Origin: Bacteroidota bacterium
GTDB lineage: Bacteria; Bacteroidota; Bacteroidia; Chitinophagales; Saprospiraceae
NCBI GenBank assembly: GCA_024642705.1
Contig: JAHEAQ010000002.1
Coordinates: 213,124 to 277,123, forward strand
Direction: 5' to 3'
Length of the DNA: 64,000 nt
Shown here in pieces: positions 46,301 through 54,745 of this stretch (positions within the stretch are counted from its first letter, which is position 1; every line of letters begins with the position of its first letter). The notes beneath the pieces are model-generated. The model ran no database searches and was not told the origin of the DNA. It worked only from the letters and a program-made list of their open reading frames with translations. A program made the translations under genes and the position numbers.

Positions 46301-46496
46301 GGTAATTCATTTAAGCACCTATGGTCAAGTAGATAAAGTTTTAATTTTTGATGCAAGTGGCAGAAAAATAATAAATAAAGAAATTGAAGGAGAAATTGTA
46401 AAAATTTCCTTTAAAGGGCTCAAATCTGGACTTTATTTTCTTCAGTTTTTAAAAGGAAATGAGCTGAAATCAGTCAGGAAAATTATTTTGAATTGA
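43389..46496 (+). CDS. Large T9SS-exported protein: unassigned N-terminal domain, PKD-like, LamG
   Basis: A 1035-residue secreted protein. Signal peptide (1-20); a region of about 470 residues (25-500) with a helical toroid-like pattern of Trp-, Tyr- and Asp-rich helices (NDWWYDMMPNIFFYQLYNLY, EAAGAFSWLLYHAYKETG, GGWAETNLALYG) that I cannot assign; two Ig/PKD-like domains (about 560-735); a LamG domain (about 740-935; YYPLDLNANDLSGNEL, SHGSWQNRWKAS); and a C-terminal type A T9SS signal (last 80 residues; LLQIYPNPVSDELVIHL, then SGLYFLQFL). It overlaps SusD by one base. Position and architecture suggest a surface glycosidase or glycan-binding protein. The (alpha/alpha) fold is inferred, not shown. 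Confidence 0.85.
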   Translation: MSRSFAITFILLLACFFIQAQEGQIAISRISLMPNQPSPYNMRDWGQVATNYDRFTYDLNKTGTYLPLIHILPNGVNYPERTFFSQVTYVGSPNIQSGEAINILPGLVGASLMGIDKSSQDGYNYLLMAQDYFNKKNGEMLYLNSNSTESGNDWWYDMMPNIFFYQLYNLYPNWGGEASSQFESVAELMHEAVDSMGGSATPWSKPNMNYRAWKFSSMEPKATGVPEPEAAGAFSWLLYHAYKETGVEKYRIGAEWAMEYLSSLNGNPSYELQLPYGTYVAAKMNAELGTKYDIEKMVNWSFDKGNLRGWGTIVDTWSGIDVSGLVGESESDTDYAFQLNGIQQAATLVPMTRYDKRFARSIAKWVLNLANANRLFYHSFLPSSLQDATEWSSEYDLNRVIGYEAIKENYNGLSPYSTGDAVNGGWAETNLALYGTSSIGYLGSMLGKTNIEKILKLDLLKTDFFRDQAYPSYLIYNSYNTEKAIDFYTGTGNYDIYDPLTETFLKRDVSGSISLVIPADQAIMPVIVPANGDMTFEKNKLLIDGVVVDFGQHQVSYSNNLRLKSISASKSLFSIGQEVEIFSSVEYEGPISDLNFTWTINGVTSNFVGDKLVINAENIGSFNIQLVVKSTEESDSSKFNFTVIEEIQEPPIIQSLILEQKYSAPGGVVHVVCNAIDPNEDELIYDWDVNGGTISGNSNEVIWTVPNAEGIYVIKVTVRDPSLLTDEREDIIIVKIFEENDGNLIAYYPLDLNANDLSGNELDGILIGGISTFGYNGQNNEAYFFNGTSHYMKVENNPILNFTDQITLSFWMKPDVLPDRESFLVSHGSWQNRWKASIIPEGKIRWTIKTTNGLADLDSKKLMQKDSFIHVILSYDGSLLTMYLNGKMENFTPLTGSIRITNYPLLLAQSLPDESAYNFKGVLDEVKLFDFALTPNQANNLFKIGELTSSLKDQLSHELLQIYPNPVSDELVIHLSTYGQVDKVLIFDASGRKIINKEIEGEIVKISFKGLKSGLYFLQFLKGNELKSVRKIILN

Positions 46497-46548
46497 AATG
46501 TATAATTACTCAACATATAAAGATATTACTAATAAAACAACTGTAAAA

Positions 46549-49500
46549 ATGAATATGAAAAAATTACTTAACAAATTACTAGTCGTAATAGTCATGCTCG
46601 CAGCAGGCACTTTTATGACAGCTCAAGAGGTCGTCGCATCCTATGATTTTTCAGGAAATGTCAAGGACAAATCTGAATTTTCGAACAATTTAACTGTCAA
46701 TGGAACAAAGTTGACAGCTGATAGGTTCGGAAATGCTAGGAGCGCAATTTCCTTTGACGGCAAACAAGACCGAGCAATTGCGTCAAATGCTGAACAATTA
46801 AATACACCAACAACAACGGTCAGTTTTTGGGTGAATATGTCTGAATTACCTGCTCAAGGTGAAATTTATCTAGTTTCTTTTGGGGGATGGCAACAGCGGT
46901 ATAAAGTTTCAGTTCCCGCACATGGCAAACCGATATGGACTACAAATGCGGCGAGCGGTATTTCAGATATGGATGCCGGAGAAGGGAATCAATTAATTCC
47001 AGGAGCATGGACTCATCTTGTATTTAGCCACGACGGTACAAAAGATAAGATTTATGTGAATGGCACACTTGCAAATGAAAAAGATGTGGCTGGCGATTTG
47101 AATGATTCTTCGTTTCCATTTGGAATAGGTCATGATCCAATGTCAAATTCTAATATCGTCAATGGCAGTATTGACGAACTTATTGTATTCGATGCAGCAC
47201 TAACAGATGAAGCTGTCATGGCCCTTTATGAAGAACAGAACACAGCACCAATAGTTGCGGATGGAATTGTAGCACAGTTTAGTTTTGATGGAAATGCAAG
47301 TGATGGAAGTGATTTTGAGAATCATGCAGTAACAAATGGCGTATCTTATTCAACGAATAGATTTGGACAAGGAAGCAGTGCTGCCCATCTTGATGGCGAG
47401 GGCACGATTACAGCTGCTGGTTCTAATCACTTGAACAGCGGAACAACAACAGTAGCTTTTTGGGTAAAAATGGATCAACTAGCTGAACAAGGAGAATATT
47501 TCTTAATGTCTCAAGGAGGATGGCAAGAAAGATGGAAGATTTCTTTACCAAGTCACGGCAAACCAGTTTGGACGACAAATGGCGAAGGGGGAATATCTGA
47601 TATGGATTCAGGTGATGGAAATGAATTGACTCCAGGACAATGGACACATTTGGCTTTCGTTCATGATGGAGCAAAAGACCTAATTTATGTGAATGGAAGT
47701 TTGGCAAATGAAAAGGCTGTTACTGGGAATTTGAACAATACTATACATCCACTAGGAATAGGGTATGATCCAATAGACAATGCTAATTTTAGCAAAGGAA
47801 GTTTTGATGATGTTGCTATTTATAATTATGCATTGGATGCAAGTGAAATCGAATCTTTATTTGGTACTCAATCCATGAGTGGCATTGAAGAAGGTGACAT
47901 AGTAGCTAATTATCCACTAAATGGCAATGGAAAGGATGTTTCAGTATATCAAAACAATGCATCAGCTGTAAATACACTCGCTTCAGATTCAAATAGACAT
48001 GGTTGGGGTGGTAATGCAACTTCTGGGGCTTTAGTTGCTTATAATTCGCCAGTTTTACAATCTGATAACACTTCGATTAGTTTTTGGGTTAAACCATATA
48101 GTTTTCCGGAAATGGGAGAAGTTTTTATTTTATCTAATGGTGGATGGCAGGAAAGATGGAAGGTTTCTCTTCCAGCACATGGTAAACCAGTATTTACAAG
48201 CCATGCTACCTCATGTTGCAGTGATATGGACACTGGAGAACCAATAGCTTTAAATGAATGGACACATCTTGTCATGATCCATGATGGTGATAAAGATTAT
48301 ATATATGTAAATGGAGTATTAGCCAATGAAAAAGAAGCTTTAGGACCATTGAGTAAAACTTCTTACCCATTGGGAATCGGTTTTGATCCTATAGATGGCG
48401 CTGGCTTTTTTGATGGCGCAATTGATGATCTAAAGATTTTCAATAAGGGTCTAAGTGCTGAGGAAGTTACAGCTTTATATGATTTGGAATTAGCTGCACC
48501 AGTTGTTGATGGTAACTTAGTAGCTTATTATTCTTTTACCGGAAACAGTTATGATGAAACAGAATATGCAAACAATGCATCATCGACTATATTAGGAAAA
48601 GATAGATTTGGAAAGAGCAATAGATCTGCAGATTTAAACGAATCATATGAAGTAACAGCTTCCAATTCACCTCAATTGAATTCTCCTCAGACCACAGTTG
48701 GTTTTTGGATTAATCCTACCATATATCCTGCTCAAGGTGAGGTGTATCTTATTTCATTCGGGGGTTGGCAAGAAAGATTTAAAGCCTCACTTCCTTCAAG
48801 TGGAAAAGTTGTTTGGACTACCAACCATGCTGGAGGTATATCAGATATGGACTCAGGAGAAAATGGAGAACTAGCTTTAAATGAATGGACTTATGTTACA
48901 CTTGTACATGACGGAAGCAAAGATATAATTTATTATAATGGAGTAAAAATGGCTGAAAAAGTAGTAGAAGGTGATTTAAATTCTACATTAATGCCGTTAG
49001 GAATTGGTTACAATGCTGTAGATGGTGGAAATAATTTGATAGGCTCAATGGATGAAGTTCAGATTTATAATGTTGCACTTTCAGATGAGGAAATACTTGC
49101 CATTTATAATGATCAAAATACTCCTCCAGTCGACGAAGATACAGAATCTCCTAGTGCACCACTTGATCTTCAAGCATCGGTTGAATTTACCAATGTATCT
49201 TTATCTTGGAGTCCTTCCCAAGATAATGTAGGAATTGAAGCGTATAATGTTTTTATTGGCGGTACATTATCTGGATCTACTTCAAGTACAGCTTTTTTGG
49301 TTGAAAATTTAAACCCACTAACTGATTATAATTTTGGAGTTACGGCAGTGGATCTATCAGGAAATGAATCTAATATGACTACATTATTAGTTAGTACTTT
49401 AGAAGATGCGTCCCCTGACACAATACCTCCTTCATCACCAATTAACTTAACGGCATCACCAAGTTTTAGCTCAGTTTTGTTAAGTTGGGAAGCAGCCACA

Positions 49501-50634
49501 GACGACACTAAAGTAAATGGTTATATTGTTTTATTAGATGGCGTTTTTTATGATAGCCTTGGATCAAATACCCTTTCTATTCTTGTAGGAGGTTTAGAGC
49601 CTAGTGAACTGTATAGTTTTGAAGTAGGTGCATTCGATTTGGCAGGAAATTTATCAGAATATGCTGAAATCACGGTGAGTACAACAGAACCTTTGGAAAC
49701 AGCTGAACCAGGATTGGTTGCTCATTATCCTTTCAATAATGATGCTAATGATGCTACACCTTATTCTAATCATGGTAATATCGGTGGTAATCCAATTTTT
49801 GAAGAAGCTACCCATCCACTTGGCGGAACCAATATAAAATTTGATGGAGATCAAGATTCAATATTAGTTCCTAATGGTGTACAACTGTTAAGTGAATACA
49901 CATCTATATCTTTTTGGATTAGGGTTGACAGTATCAATATTCAAGATGCTGAATCTTATATCATCGATTTCGGACATTGGGATCAAAGATTGAAAATTTC
50001 GTTGCCTCAGCATCTTAAGGTAGTATTTACAACCAATAGTAAGAATACACAATTTGATAATTTTATTTCTGATATGGACAGTGGTTCAGGCAATGAAATG
50101 GTTAAGGGCTTTTGGTGGCATGTAACTATGGTTCATGACGGAACAAATGACTTAATTTATGTAAATGGAATTGAGGCTAATAAAAAACCCGTTACTGGAG
50201 TACTAAACACAACGTCAAGACCTTTGGGAATTGGGAGTAACCCTATTGATGGTGGTCAATATTTTATTGGAGGTTTAGATGAAGTTAAGTTTTACAATCG
50301 GGCGCTGACTGTTGATGAAATCTCCAAATTGTATACTGACGGAACAGTAGGTGTACAGGAGACCTATATTGTTCAACAATATATAGAAGACGTTTTTCCA
50401 AATCCTGCTACGGACAAAATTAGAGTTTTTCACAGTCTGCCAAGTAAGCAAAACGTTTTTATTAATGTTTATGATATTGCAGGAAGGCAATTAGGAAGAC
50501 AAGAATTAAGCAGATCAGAAATTGCTAATGGTTTCTTTGAAATAGATGTACATGACTATAAATCTGGAATTTACTTCATCAATGTGAATTATGGAGGGAA
50601 AAACCTTGGATCATTACGATTTGTAAAACAATAA
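46549..50634 (+). CDS. Multi-LamG surface glycan-binding protein with FN3 domains and T9SS signal
   Basis: A secreted protein of about 1360 residues. It is built from four consecutive LamG domains of about 200 residues, two fibronectin type III domains (DLQASVEFTNVSLSWSPSQD; NLTASPSFSSVLLSWEAATD), a fifth LamG and a Por-type (type A) T9SS C-terminal domain (VFPNPATDKIRVF, then SGIYFINVNYG). All five LamG copies keep a GGWQxRxK-like strand followed by a P-x-x-GKxxxTT and SDMDxG segment. I choose ATG 46549 (MNMKKLLNKLL) over the earlier in-frame ATG at 46498 because it gives a proper signal peptide. It likely binds glycan on the cell surface for the locus. There is no catalytic domain I can see. 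Confidence 0.88.
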   Translation: MNMKKLLNKLLVVIVMLAAGTFMTAQEVVASYDFSGNVKDKSEFSNNLTVNGTKLTADRFGNARSAISFDGKQDRAIASNAEQLNTPTTTVSFWVNMSELPAQGEIYLVSFGGWQQRYKVSVPAHGKPIWTTNAASGISDMDAGEGNQLIPGAWTHLVFSHDGTKDKIYVNGTLANEKDVAGDLNDSSFPFGIGHDPMSNSNIVNGSIDELIVFDAALTDEAVMALYEEQNTAPIVADGIVAQFSFDGNASDGSDFENHAVTNGVSYSTNRFGQGSSAAHLDGEGTITAAGSNHLNSGTTTVAFWVKMDQLAEQGEYFLMSQGGWQERWKISLPSHGKPVWTTNGEGGISDMDSGDGNELTPGQWTHLAFVHDGAKDLIYVNGSLANEKAVTGNLNNTIHPLGIGYDPIDNANFSKGSFDDVAIYNYALDASEIESLFGTQSMSGIEEGDIVANYPLNGNGKDVSVYQNNASAVNTLASDSNRHGWGGNATSGALVAYNSPVLQSDNTSISFWVKPYSFPEMGEVFILSNGGWQERWKVSLPAHGKPVFTSHATSCCSDMDTGEPIALNEWTHLVMIHDGDKDYIYVNGVLANEKEALGPLSKTSYPLGIGFDPIDGAGFFDGAIDDLKIFNKGLSAEEVTALYDLELAAPVVDGNLVAYYSFTGNSYDETEYANNASSTILGKDRFGKSNRSADLNESYEVTASNSPQLNSPQTTVGFWINPTIYPAQGEVYLISFGGWQERFKASLPSSGKVVWTTNHAGGISDMDSGENGELALNEWTYVTLVHDGSKDIIYYNGVKMAEKVVEGDLNSTLMPLGIGYNAVDGGNNLIGSMDEVQIYNVALSDEEILAIYNDQNTPPVDEDTESPSAPLDLQASVEFTNVSLSWSPSQDNVGIEAYNVFIGGTLSGSTSSTAFLVENLNPLTDYNFGVTAVDLSGNESNMTTLLVSTLEDASPDTIPPSSPINLTASPSFSSVLLSWEAATDDTKVNGYIVLLDGVFYDSLGSNTLSILVGGLEPSELYSFEVGAFDLAGNLSEYAEITVSTTEPLETAEPGLVAHYPFNNDANDATPYSNHGNIGGNPIFEEATHPLGGTNIKFDGDQDSILVPNGVQLLSEYTSISFWIRVDSINIQDAESYIIDFGHWDQRLKISLPQHLKVVFTTNSKNTQFDNFISDMDSGSGNEMVKGFWWHVTMVHDGTNDLIYVNGIEANKKPVTGVLNTTSRPLGIGSNPIDGGQYFIGGLDEVKFYNRALTVDEISKLYTDGTVGVQETYIVQQYIEDVFPNPATDKIRVFHSLPSKQNVFINVYDIAGRQLGRQELSRSEIANGFFEIDVHDYKSGIYFINVNYGGKNLGSLRFVKQ

Positions 50635-50650
50635 TATTTCAAAATTTTAT

Positions 50651-50684
50651 GCTGGGAAATCATTAAAGTGATTTCCCAGCTTTC
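50651..50684 (+). terminator. Perfect 12-bp inverted repeat between the surface and ABC parts of the locus
   Basis: GCTGGGAAATCA and TGATTTCCCAGC with a 6-nt loop, 16 bp after the LamG gene stop. The tail is only TTTC, so it is at best a leaky terminator; it could equally be an mRNA-processing or 3'-stabilising hairpin that lets SusCD/LamG mRNA outlast the ABC/GH130 part. Confidence 0.65.
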
Positions 50685-50698
50685 ATAAAGCAAGGAGA

Positions 50699-51754
50699 AT
50701 GGTCAAAAGATTCGAGAGGAATCCAATCATTACGAAAAAGGATATCCTTCCTAGTCGAGAAGATTGGGTGATAGAATGTGTCATGAATCCAGGAGTTTTT
50801 AGGTTTCAGGAAAAAATATGGTTGTTATTAAGAGTAGCAGAGCGACCAAAGCAAAAAGAGGGTTATATTTCTTTGCCAATTTATACACCTGATGGACAAA
50901 CAAAAATCATTGAATTTGATGAGAATGACCCGACATGGGATATTTCTGATCCCCGGAAATTTGAAAAAGATGGAGTAACATATCTATCTACCATTTCACA
51001 TTTGAGGTTGATGTGCAGTGATGATGGTTTCCATTTTTATAAACCAGAAAATATTACAGATGTTATCCAAAGTTTGGGTAATTATGAAACCTACGGAATT
51101 GAAGATTGCAGAGTATGTGTTATAAATGAAGAATATCATCTTACATACACGCAAGTTTCAGAATTCGGAGTTGGAGTTGGATTGCGCAAAACGAAAAATT
51201 GGATTGATTTTATTCAGCATGACATGATTTTTTTACCTCATAATAAGGATTGTGCATTCTTTGAAGAAAAAATCAATGGTTTATATTATGCAATAAGTAG
51301 ACCTTCTGGGGTTGGATTTGGAGGGAATTTCATTTGGTTGTCCACTTCTCCAGATCTTATTCATTGGGGAAATCACAAGTGCATAATGGAAACAAGGCAA
51401 GGTAAATGGGATCACCAGAGAATTGGAGCGGGAACTTCTCCAATTAAAACAATTCATGGATGGTTGGAAATTTATCATGGGGCAGATAAGAATAGCAGAT
51501 ATTGCTTAGGTGCAGTACTTTTAGACTTAAACAACCCTTCAATAGTACTTGCTAGATCTGTAGAGCCAATTATGGAGCCAACAGAGCAATATGAATTAGA
51601 AGGTTTCTTTAATAATGTTATTTTTACTAATGGGCATTTTGTGGAAGGAGACACCATTACCATGTATTATGGGGCTTCAGATGAAGTAATTTGTGGAGCG
51701 ACCTTGTCAATAAATGCTATTTTAGAAAGCTTGAATATTATTTCAATAGGGTAG
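50699..51754 (+). CDS. GH130 beta-mannoside phosphorylase-like enzyme
   Basis: A 351-residue member of glycoside hydrolase family 130, five-bladed beta-propeller enzymes that phosphorolyse beta-mannosides (beta-1,4- or beta-1,2-linked manno-oligosaccharides, mannosyl-glucose) to mannose-1-phosphate, with some hydrolases. Visible marks: FERNPIITKKDI at the start, YGIEDCRVCVI (the conserved Asp used as proton donor), LPHNKDCAFFEEKING, HQRIGAGTSPIKT and GWLEIYHGADKN. It has no signal peptide, so it works in the cytoplasm on imported oligosaccharide. An AAGGAG sits only one base before the start codon, too close to act as a normal ribosome-binding site. The binding-protein gene follows 4 bp later. 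Confidence 0.92.
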   Translation: MVKRFERNPIITKKDILPSREDWVIECVMNPGVFRFQEKIWLLLRVAERPKQKEGYISLPIYTPDGQTKIIEFDENDPTWDISDPRKFEKDGVTYLSTISHLRLMCSDDGFHFYKPENITDVIQSLGNYETYGIEDCRVCVINEEYHLTYTQVSEFGVGVGLRKTKNWIDFIQHDMIFLPHNKDCAFFEEKINGLYYAISRPSGVGFGGNFIWLSTSPDLIHWGNHKCIMETRQGKWDHQRIGAGTSPIKTIHGWLEIYHGADKNSRYCLGAVLLDLNNPSIVLARSVEPIMEPTEQYELEGFFNNVIFTNGHFVEGDTITMYYGASDEVICGATLSINAILESLNIISIG

Positions 51755-51758
51755 AATA

Positions 51759-53045
51759 ATGTCAATTAGAAACACATATTTCTTTGTTTTTTTATTGTTG
51801 ATAGGCTGTATTCGTGATGAAAAAAGGAATTCCGCAGAACTACTTTATTGGTCCTCTAATAATGGGGGTGAAATAGAATTTTCTAAATGGGTTGTCCAAA
51901 AATGGAATGCAAAAGCGAATACTAAAATTCGATATCAGCCTATACCTGAAGGCCAAACAAGCGAAGAAATTCTTCTTGCAGCCGTTGTTGCAGGAACGAC
52001 TCCAGATATTTATTCGAATATTTGGCAAGGTGCGGTTGAATTTTACCGAGTGTCTGATGTCCTTGTTGCACTTGATACACTGGAAGGTTTCAAGCAATTT
52101 ATTGAGTCTCGTTGTGACTCTGCGACTATATCAGAAATCACAGCTTCAGATGGTCACATCTACCAGTTTCCCTGGAAAATAAATCCCATTATGACCATAT
52201 TTAATAAAGGTATTTTTCAGGAATTGGATTTGAAAATTCCTCCCATAACATACAGCAAGTATATTGAAGCAGCTGCCCGATTCAAAAAAGATACCGACAA
52301 TGATGGATATGTAGACCAGTGGTTTGGGAACACCTCAGTCAAACTCGCTTGGCATCAGCGTTTATTTAATTTTTATCCGCTGTATCTTGCATCTTCTGGT
52401 GGTATGCCATTGATCAAAGATGGAAAAGCTAATTTTAATAATGAACATGGTATCGGAGCATTTAGGTTTTTGCAAACAATGTATAAAGAGAATTATTTTT
52501 CAAGACAAAACAGCGCTGCTGGTCAGGATTTATTTGTAGGGCAAAAATATGCTACCAAATTTACAGGACCTTGGGAAATTCAATATTTAGAACGTTTTAA
52601 ACAAGAAGGGTTTACTTACGATTTTTATCAAATCCCTGTCCCTGATGATCATGTAGGTCCAGCTTATACCTATTGTGATCCAAAAAACATTGTCATTTTT
52701 GCTACTTGTAAAAATCCCCAAAAAGCTTTCGACTTTATAAAAACAATGGTTGATGAAGAAGCTGACCTTCAGTTTCTAAAATTCACTAATCAATTGCCCA
52801 GAAGGAAAAATATGGAGGACAATGCTGGATTCGTAGAGTTTTTTGACCTTAATCCTAAAATGAAAGCATTTTTAGAACAAGCAAAATATGTGAGAGGAGT
52901 TAGCAATTGTGAAGTAATGACGGAAGTCCTAGACATTATATCTCAAGAATATGAAGCATGTGTTTTGTATCAGCTAAAGACTCCTGAACAAGCCATTTCA
53001 GATGCAGAGAAAGCAGTCAACGTCATTTTAAGAGTAGATTCATGA
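51759..53045 (+). CDS. Sugar ABC transporter substrate-binding lipoprotein
   Basis: A 428-residue extracellular solute-binding protein of family 1 (MalE/UgpB-like) with lipobox LLIGC (Cys about residue 17). LLYWSSNNGGEIEFSKWVVQKWNAK, VAGTTPDIYSNIWQGA and KFTGPWEIQYL are typical of the sugar-binding fold. In Gram-negative bacteria such lipoproteins sit in the periplasm, tethered to the membrane, and feed the permease. It overlaps the first permease gene by 4 bp (ATGA). Confidence 0.94.
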   Translation: MSIRNTYFFVFLLLIGCIRDEKRNSAELLYWSSNNGGEIEFSKWVVQKWNAKANTKIRYQPIPEGQTSEEILLAAVVAGTTPDIYSNIWQGAVEFYRVSDVLVALDTLEGFKQFIESRCDSATISEITASDGHIYQFPWKINPIMTIFNKGIFQELDLKIPPITYSKYIEAAARFKKDTDNDGYVDQWFGNTSVKLAWHQRLFNFYPLYLASSGGMPLIKDGKANFNNEHGIGAFRFLQTMYKENYFSRQNSAAGQDLFVGQKYATKFTGPWEIQYLERFKQEGFTYDFYQIPVPDDHVGPAYTYCDPKNIVIFATCKNPQKAFDFIKTMVDEEADLQFLKFTNQLPRRKNMEDNAGFVEFFDLNPKMKAFLEQAKYVRGVSNCEVMTEVLDIISQEYEACVLYQLKTPEQAISDAEKAVNVILRVDS

Positions 53046-53908
53046 AAAAACTGCGGAATAAATTATTGCCCTTTTTAATTGTTTCTCCTTATCTTATACA
53101 CCTATGCCTATTTGTTTTGTTTCCAGTAGTATTTTCAATTTTCCTTGTATTTCACAAATGGAATATAATTTCTCCAATGGAGTATGTTGGTTTAGATAAT
53201 TTTGGAAGATTATTTGCAGATAGGCTGTTTTGGAAATCTCTTTGGAATACTTTCATTTTTATTCTGGTTCATATACCTCTTCAAATTATTTTGTCACTTA
53301 TGCTTGCCTATTTCATCAATTCAAAAATCAAGTTTAAGTCTTTTTTTAGATCCGCCTTCTTTTTGCCAGTTGTCATTTCTGGAGTTGTTATTACCATTTT
53401 ATGGCAACAACTATATGGTCTAGAAAGTGGTGTCATTAATCAAGGTCTTATGGCAATTGGTCTTGGAAGAATTGAGTGGTTAACAAACCCTAAAATAGCC
53501 ATGGTGTCAATAGCTATTATGGCAACCTGGAAAAATATGGGACTTTATGTGATTCTGTTTTTAGTTGGATTACAAACCGTTCCTCAAAGCTATTATGAAG
53601 CTGCTGAAGTCGAAGGCGCTAACGATTGGCAGAAATTCAGATTTATCACGCTTCCAGCTATTAATCCTACTATATTTATGGTTGTTATTCTTTCTACAAT
53701 TGGTGGTTTTAGTTTATTTATTGAGCCATATATCATGACTGATGGGGGCCCTTTAAATACTACTCTTTCAGCAATGTTATACATTTATAAACAAGCTTTT
53801 GGCTACTATCACATGGGATATTCAACTACTTTAAGTTTGTTTTTCGCCTTGATTATTATGAGCGTCGTCGTTATTCAAAAAGCATTTGTTGAATCAAAAG
53901 AGTATTAA
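53042..53908 (+). CDS. Sugar ABC transporter permease (MalF/UgpA type)
   Basis: A 288-residue inner-membrane permease with six hydrophobic helices. The EAA loop, which contacts the ATPase, is seen as YYEAAEVEGANDWQKFRFITLPAINP. The N-terminal LFVLFPVVFSIFLVFHKWN matches the MalF/UgpA-like class. It is coupled to the binding-protein gene (4-bp overlap) and separated by 1 bp from the second permease, with which it should form the heterodimeric channel. Confidence 0.95.
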   Translation: MKKLRNKLLPFLIVSPYLIHLCLFVLFPVVFSIFLVFHKWNIISPMEYVGLDNFGRLFADRLFWKSLWNTFIFILVHIPLQIILSLMLAYFINSKIKFKSFFRSAFFLPVVISGVVITILWQQLYGLESGVINQGLMAIGLGRIEWLTNPKIAMVSIAIMATWKNMGLYVILFLVGLQTVPQSYYEAAEVEGANDWQKFRFITLPAINPTIFMVVILSTIGGFSLFIEPYIMTDGGPLNTTLSAMLYIYKQAFGYYHMGYSTTLSLFFALIIMSVVVIQKAFVESKEY

Positions 53909-53909
53909 A

Positions 53910-54731
53910 ATGAATTTGGGCCCTAAGAAATTTTTATTATACGCGATTCTGATTATAGCTTCACTTACCTTCCTTTACCCTTTTTACTGGATGATTCTTG
54001 CTTCTGTTACCCCTGAAGAAAATATTGGAAAGCTGGTATTTTCGCCCCAAGGACTAACCTTGAGTCATTACAAAGATATGATCGTGAAAATACCAATTTG
54101 GAGTGCACTTTTTAATAGCGTTTTAGTAGCATCGTTGAGTACTTTTGGCGTACTTGTTTTTGGTTCGATGACGGGTTATGCATTGGCTAAAATGAGATTT
54201 AAAGGAAGAAACTTATTGTTTTTTGCCATTATATTCACCATGACTCTTCCTTTTCAGATCACATTGATTCCTAATTATATATTGATGGTCAATTTTAAAT
54301 GGGTCGATACTTTGACAGCTTTGATAGTACCAGCATTGAATAGTGCTTTTGCAATTCTTTTGTTTCGTCAAGCTTTTATGACCATTCCTGATGATCTAAT
54401 ACATGCTGCAAAAGTAGATGGATGCGGTGAATTAAGAATTATTTTTCAAGTGCTGTGGCCAAATATTATACCAAGCATTATTACAGTTGCGATTCTGACT
54501 TTTATGACATCTTGGAATGATGTGTTATGGCCACTAATTGTGATAAGAGAAGAAGGTTTGATGACAATGCCGCAATTGGTTACCCTTTTTGCAGTAGGTG
54601 GAAGAGCTGAAGCTCAACTCGGTGTCAAACTTGCATCTGCCGTTTTGTTAGCACTGCCCATCATAATAGCTTTCATTTTCTTGCAAAAGTATTTTATTCA
54701 AAGCATGGCAAGTTCAGGAATTAAAACATAA
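53910..54731 (+). CDS. Sugar ABC transporter permease (MalG/UgpE type)
   Basis: A permease of about 273 residues with six helices. Typical features: LYPFYWMILASVTPEEN at the first periplasmic loop, the GYALAKMRFKGRN segment and the EAA-like loop HAAKVDGCGELRIIFQVLWPNIIPS. The ATG at 53910 is preferred over an earlier in-frame TTG (53886) because that one lies inside the upstream gene and gives a poor N-terminus. Together with 53042-53908 it makes the membrane pore of the importer. Confidence 0.94.
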   Translation: MNLGPKKFLLYAILIIASLTFLYPFYWMILASVTPEENIGKLVFSPQGLTLSHYKDMIVKIPIWSALFNSVLVASLSTFGVLVFGSMTGYALAKMRFKGRNLLFFAIIFTMTLPFQITLIPNYILMVNFKWVDTLTALIVPALNSAFAILLFRQAFMTIPDDLIHAAKVDGCGELRIIFQVLWPNIIPSIITVAILTFMTSWNDVLWPLIVIREEGLMTMPQLVTLFAVGGRAEAQLGVKLASAVLLALPIIIAFIFLQKYFIQSMASSGIKT

Positions 54732-54745
54732 ATAAAGTATTCAAA

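Noticed and set aside
46498..46548. Longer start for the multi-LamG protein
   Set aside because: The 17 extra residues are polar and precede a good signal peptide, so export would be impaired.
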